Shown in pieces: positions 58,367 through 64,000 of a DNA stretch of 64,000 nt (position 1 is its first letter; the number at the start of each line of letters is the position of its first letter). The stretch spans positions 62,001 to 126,000 of the forward strand of contig NW_023366915.1 in NCBI RefSeq assembly GCF_902167145.1. The letters run 5' to 3'. The position numbers and the translations under genes are program-made. This DNA comes from Zea mays. Lineage: Eukaryota > Streptophyta > Magnoliopsida > Poales > Poaceae. The notes beneath the pieces are model-generated. The model searched no databases. It saw only the letters and a program-made list of their open reading frames with translations, and was not told the origin of the DNA.

Positions 58367-61300
58367 TTCTTGTTCAAAAATCCGTAGGTCTTAGCCTCTA
58401 GTATTATTGAAAATGGTCGCTCATGGCTATTTTCATAAAAAATGGGGGTTGTGTGGCCATTTATCATCGACTAGAGGCTCATAAACCTCACCCCACATAT
58501 GTTTCCTTGCCATAGATTACATTTTTGGATTTCTGGTGGAGACCATTTCTTGGTCAAAAATCCGTAGGTGTTAGCCTTCGGTATTATTGAAAATGGTCGT
58601 TCATGGCTATTTTCGACACCCACATATGTTTCCTTTCCATAGATCACATTCTTGGATTTCTGGTGGAGACCATTTCTTGGTCTAAAATCCGTAGGTGTTA
58701 GCCTCTAGTATTATTGAAAATGGTCGCTCATGGCTATTTTCAAGGTCGCTCATGGCTATTTTCATAAAAAATGGGGGTTGTGTGGCCATTTATCATCGAC
58801 TAGGGGCTCATAAACCTCACCCCACATATGTTTCCTTGCCATAGATCACATTCTTGGATTTCTGGTGGAGACCATTTCTTGGTCAAAAACTCGTACGTGT
58901 TAGCCTTCGGTATTATTGAAAATGGTCGTTCATGGCTATTTTCGACAAAAATGGGGGTTGTGTGGCCATTGATCATCGACCAGAGGCTCGTACACCTCAA
59001 CCACATATGCTTCCTTGCCATAGATCACATTCTTGGATTTCTGGTGGAGACCATTTCTTGGTCAAAAATCCGTAGGTGTTAGCCTTCGGTATTATTGAAA
59101 ATGGTCATTCATGGCTATTTTCGGCAAAATGGGGGTTGTGTGGCCATTGATCGTCGACCAGAGGCTCATACACCTCACCCCACATATGTTTCCTTGTCGT
59201 AGATCACATTCTTGGAATTCTGGTGGAGACCATTTCTTGGTGAAAAATCCGTAGGTGTTAGCCTTCGATATTATTGAAAATGGTCGTTCATGGCTATTTT
59301 CGACAAAAAAGGGGGTTGTGTGGCCATTGATCATCGACCAGAGGCTCATACACCTCACCCCACATATGTTTCCTTGCCATAGATCACATTCTTGGATTTC
59401 TGGTGGAGACCATTTCATGGGCAAAAATCCGTAGGTCTTAGCCTCTAGTATTATTGAAAATGGTCGTTCATGGCTATTTTCGACAAAAATGGGGGTTGTG
59501 TGGCCATTGATCATCGACCAGACGCTCATACACTTCACCCCACATATGTTTCCTTGCCATAGATCACATTCTTGGATTTCTGGTGGAGACCATTTCTTGG
59601 TCAAAAATCCGTAGGTGTTAGCCTTCGGTATTATTGAAAATGGTCGTTCATGGCTATTTTCGACAAAAATGGGGGTTGTGTGGCCATTGATCATCGACCA
59701 GAGGCTCATACACCTCACCCCACATATGTTTCCTTGCCATAGATTACATTCTTGGATTTCTGGTGGAGACCATTTCTTGGTCAAAAATCCGTAGGTGTTA
59801 GCCTTCGGTATTATTGAAAATGGTCGTTCATGGCTATTTTCGACAAAAATGGGGGTTGTGTGGCCATTGATCATCGACCAGACGCTCATACACCTCACCC
59901 CACATATGTTTCCTTGCCATAGATCACATTCTTGGATTTCTGGTGGAGACCATTTCTTGGTCAAAAATCCGTAGGTGTTAGCCTTCGGTATTATTGAAAA
60001 TGGTCGTTCATGGCTATTTTTGACAAAAATGGAGGTTGTGTGGCCATTGATCATCGACCAGACGCTCATACACCTCACCCCACATATGTTTCCTTATCAG
60101 AGATCACATTCTTGGATTTCTGGTGGAGACCATTTCTTGGTCAAAAATCCGTAGGTGTTAGCCTTCGATATTATTGAAAATGGTCGTTCATGGCTATTTT
60201 TGACAAAAATGGGGGTTGTGTGGCCATTGATCGTCGACCAGAGGCTCATACACCTCACCCCACATATGTTTCCTTGCCATAGATCACATTCTTGGATTTC
60301 TGGTGGAGACCATTTCTTGGTCAAAAATCCGTAGGTGTTAGCCTTCGGTATTATTGAAAATGGTCGTTCATGTCTATTTTCGACAAAAATGGGGGTTGTG
60401 TGGCCATTGATCATCGACTAGAGGCTCATACACCTTCATTCATGGCTATTTTCGACAAAAATGGGGGTTGTGTGGCCATTGATCATCGACCAGAGGCTCA
60501 TACACCTCACCCCACATATGTTTCCTTGCCATAGATCACATTCTTGGATTTCTGGTGGAGACCATTTCTTGGTCAAAAATCCGTAGGTTTTATTCTTGGA
60601 TTTCTGGTGGAGACCATTTCTTGGTTAAAAATCCGTAGGTGTTAGCCTTCGATATTATTGAAAATGGTCGTTCATGGCTATTTTCGACAAAAATGGGGGT
60701 TGTGTGGCCATTGATCATCGACCAGAGGCTCATACACCTCACCCCACATATGTTTCCTTGCCATAGATCACATTCTTGGATTTCTGGTGGAGACCATTTC
60801 TTGGTCAAAAATCCGTAGGTGTTAGCCTTCAGTATTATTGAAAATGGTCGTTCATGGCTATTTTCGACAAAAATGGGGGTTGTGTGGCCATTGATCATCG
60901 ACCAGAGGCTCATACACCTCACCCCACATATGTTTCCTTGCCATAGATCACATTCTTGGATTTCTGGTGGAGACCATTTCTTGGTCAAAAATCCGTAGGT
61001 GTTAGCCTTCGATATTATTGAAAATGGTCGTTCATGGCTATTTTCGACAAAAATGGGGGTTGTGTGGCCATTGATCATCGACCAGACGCTCATACACCTC
61101 ACCCCACATATGTTTCCTTGCCATAGATCACATTCTTGGATTTCTGGTGGAGACCATTTCTTGGTCAAAAATCCGTAGGTGTTAGCCTTCGGTATTATTG
61201 AAAATGGTCGTTCATGGCTATTTTCGACAAAAATGGGGGTTGTGTGGCCATTGATCATCGACCAGACGCTCATACACCTCACCCCACATATGTTTCCTTG

Positions 61301-64000
61301 TCAGAGATCACATTCTTGGATTTCTGGTGGAGACCATTTCTTGGTCAAAAATCCGTAGGTGTTAGCCTTCGATATTATTGAAAATGGTCGTTCATGGCTA
61401 TTTTTGACAAAAGTGGGGGTTGTGTGGCCATTGATCGTCGACCAGAGGCTCATACACCTCACCCCACATATGTTTCCTTGCCATAGATCACATTCTTGGA
61501 TTTCTGGTGGAGACCATTTCTTGGTCAAAAATCCGTAGGTGTTAGCCTTCGGTATTATTGAAAATGGTCGTTCATGTCTATTTTCGACAAAAATGGGGGT
61601 TGTGTGGCCATTGATCATCGACTAGAGGCTCATACACCTTCATTCATGGCTATTTTCGACAAAAATGGGGGTTGTGTGGCCATTGATCATCGACCAGAGG
61701 CTCATACACCTCACCCCACATATGTTTCCTTGCCATAGATCACATTCTTGGATTTCTGGTGGAGACCATTTCTTGGTCAAAAATCCGTAGGTTTTATTCT
61801 TGGATTTCTGGTGGAGACCATTTCTTGGTTAAAAATCCGTAGGTGTTAGCCTTCGATATTATTGAAAATGGTCGTTCATGGCTATTTTCGACAAAAATGG
61901 GGGTTGTGTGGCCATTGATCATCGACCAGAGGCTCATACACCTCACCCCACATATGTTTCCTTGCCATAGATCACATTCTTGGATTTCTGGTGGAGACCA
62001 TTTCTTGGTCAAAAATCCGTAGGTGTTAGCCTTCAGTATTATTGAAAATGGTCGTTCATGGCTATTTTCGACAAAAATGGGGGTTGTGTGGCCATTGATC
62101 ATCGACCAGAGGCTCATACACCTCACCCCACATATGTTTCCTTGCCATAGATCACATTCTTGGATTTCTGGTGGAGACCATTTCTTGGTCAAAAATCCGT
62201 AGGTGTTAGCCTTCGATATTATTGAAAATGGTCGTTCATGGCTATTTTCGACAAAAATGGGGGTTGTGTGGCCATTGATCATCGACCAGACGCTCATACA
62301 CCTCACCCCACATATGTTTCCTTGCCATAGATCACATTCTTGGATTTCTGGTGGAGACCATTTCTTGGTCAAAAATCCGTAGGTGTTAGCCTTCGGTATT
62401 ATTGAAAATGGTCGTTCATGGCTATTTTCGACAAAAATGGGGGTTGTGTGGCCATTGATCATCGACCAGACGCTCATACACCTCACCCCACATATGTTTC
62501 CTTGTCAGAGATCACATTCTTGGATTTCTGGTGGAGACCATTTCTTGGTCAAAAATCCGTAGGTGTTAGCCTTCGATATTATTGAAAATGGTCGTTCATG
62601 GCTATTTTTGACAAAAGTGGGGGTTGTGTGGCCATTGATCGTCGACCAGAGGCTCATACACCTCACCCCACATATGTTTCCTTGCCATAGATCACATTCT
62701 TGGATTTCTGGTGGAGACCATTTCTTGGTCAAAAATCCGTAGGTGTTAGCCTTCGGTATTATTGAAAATGGTCGTTCATGTCTATTTTCGACAAAAATGG
62801 GGGTTGTGTGGCCATTGATCATCGACTAGAGGCTCATACACCTTCATTCATGGCTATTTTTGACAAAAATGGGGGTTGTGTGGCCATTGATCATCGACCA
62901 GAGGCTCATACACCTCACCCCACATATGTTTCCTTGCCATAGATCACATTCTTGGATTTCTGGTGGAGACCATTTCTTGGTCAAAAATCCGTAGGTGTTA
63001 TTCTTGGATTTCTGGTGGAGACCATTTCTTGGTTAAAAATCCGTAGGTGTTAGCCTTCGATATTATTGAAAATGGTCGTTCATGGCTATTTTCGACAAAA
63101 ATGGGGGTTGTGTGGCCATTGATCATCGACGAGAGGCTCATACACCTCACCCCACATATGTTTCCTTGCCATAGATCACATTCTTGGATTTTTGGTGGAG
63201 ACCATTTCTTGGTCAAAAACTCGTACGTGTTAGCCTTCGATATTATTGAAAATGGCCGTTCATGGCTATTTTCGACAAAAATGGGGGTTGTGTGGCCATT
63301 GATCATCGACCAGAGGCTCATACACCTCACCCCACATATGTTTCCTTGCCATAGATCACATTCTTGCATTTCTGGTGGAGACCATTTCTTGGTTAAAAAT
63401 CCGTAGGTGTTAGCCTTCGGTATTATTGAAAATGGTCGTTCATGGCTATTTTCGACAAAAATGGGGGTTGTGTGGCCATTGATCATCGACCAGACGCTCA
63501 TACACCTCACCCCACATATGTTTCCTTGCCATAGATCACATTCTTGGATTTCTGGTGGAGACCATTTCTAGGTCAAAAATCTGTAGGTGTTAGCCTTCGG
63601 TATTATTGAAAATGGTCGTTCATGGCTATTTTCGACAAAAATGGGGGTTGTGTGGCCATTGATCATCGACCAGATGCTCATACACCTCACCCCACATATG
63701 TTTCCTTGTCGTAGATCACATTCTTGGATTTCTGGTGGAGACCATTTCTTGGTCAAAAATCCGTAGGTGTTAGCCTTCGATATTATTGAAAATGGTCGTT
63801 CATGGCTATTTTTGACAAAAATGGGGGTTGTGTGGCCATTGATCGTCGACCAGAGGCTCATACACCTCACCCCACATATGTTTCCTTGCCATAGATCACA
63901 TTCTTGGATTTCTGGTGGAGACCATTTCTTGGTCAAAAATCCGTAGGTGTTAGCCTTCGGTATTATTGAAAATGGTCGTTCATGGCTATTTTCGACAAAA
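58367..64000 (-). repeat. Knob180 satellite, - orientation
   Basis: About 31 monomers to the right edge. ~58400-58960 shares the fused unit TTTCGACACCCACATATG (~58612) and its neighbours with ~31.45-32.0 kb and ~34.5-35.05 kb. From ~60.1 kb it becomes a 1204-bp higher-order repeat. The longest uninterrupted open frame of the satellite (328 codons, 59092-60078, bottom strand) lies here and reflects the 60-codon monomer length. Confidence 0.95.
60085..63060 (-). repeat. 1204-bp higher-order repeat, two full and two partial copies
   Basis: The deletion joint CACCTTCATTCATGG recurs at ~60431, 61635 and 62839, exactly 1204 bp apart, as do the joint TTATTCTTGGATTTCTGG (~60590, 61794, 62998) and the rare CAGAGATCACATTC (~60098, 61302, 62506). 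The first two full copies look almost identical; the third starts to differ (TATTTTTGAC, GTAGGTGTTATTC). Each block holds about 6.7 monomers with two deletion joints. Confidence 0.92.

Noticed and set aside
59092..60078. Long open frames in the satellite as protein genes
   Set aside because: They repeat every 60 codons, occur on both strands and follow the satellite exactly; length divisible by three explains them.
11620..64000. TR-1 (350-bp) knob repeat or CentC centromere repeat
   Set aside because: All tandem units share the knob180 landmarks; doubled spacings are pairs of knob180 monomers.
1..64000. tRNA, rRNA or host gene
   Set aside because: No cloverleaf, rRNA core or host-like exon was recognised outside the two retrotransposons.

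Overview
This window looks like heterochromatic knob DNA from maize (Zea mays) or a close teosinte. About 48 kb of the 64 kb (roughly 265 monomer equivalents) is one tandem satellite with a ~180-bp period. Its monomer (landmarks GGCCACACAACCCCCATTTT, GACCAAGAAATGGTCTCCAC, GGCAAGGAAACATATGTGGG) is what I recognise as the maize knob180 repeat. There is no host single-copy gene, no tRNA or rRNA gene, and nothing bacterial. I call the satellite '+' where the top strand reads GGCCACACAACCCCCATTTT and '-' where it reads the complement.

Layout: 1-5013 is + satellite, and its first 2.2 kb is an unusual 254-bp version. 5014-11619 is a Gypsy-type LTR retrotransposon in - orientation (Grande-like; TSD ACACC). 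It has identical-looking 661-bp LTRs, an intact gag, a pol reduced to the integrase C-terminus, two small tandem arrays, and a separate spliced-looking gene on the opposite strand with its own TATA box. 11625-24320 is mostly - satellite built from three ~4.3-4.5 kb higher-order blocks. 24321-28487 is +, 28488-28818 is the core of a large palindrome, and 28819-33390 is -. 33391-38592 alternates orientation because one block ending in a short inverted segment is tandemly repeated (periods 3058 and 1711 bp). 38593-44770 is +, and 44771-49052 is -. 49053-58361 is a Copia-type Sirevirus (Opie-like; TSD ACCAT) in - orientation with ~1% diverged LTRs and inactivated gag and pol. 58362-64000 is - satellite with three copies of a 1204-bp higher-order repeat.

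History read from the sequence: the satellite has been reshaped by inversions at short shared sequences, block duplications and deletions between monomers. The Grande-like element sits within a few bases of an inversion joint. The same joint occurs at 28488 without an element, so the joint and its duplication probably predate the insertion. LTR comparison suggests the Opie-like copy is older than the Grande-like one. Neither element can supply its own replication enzymes as read here: the first lacks them, and the second carries a gag nonsense codon, a pol frameshift, and changed catalytic residues in both integrase and reverse transcriptase.

I found no clearly new biological system. The most notable features are the satellite's higher-order and palindromic architecture and the antisense gene of the Grande-like element.
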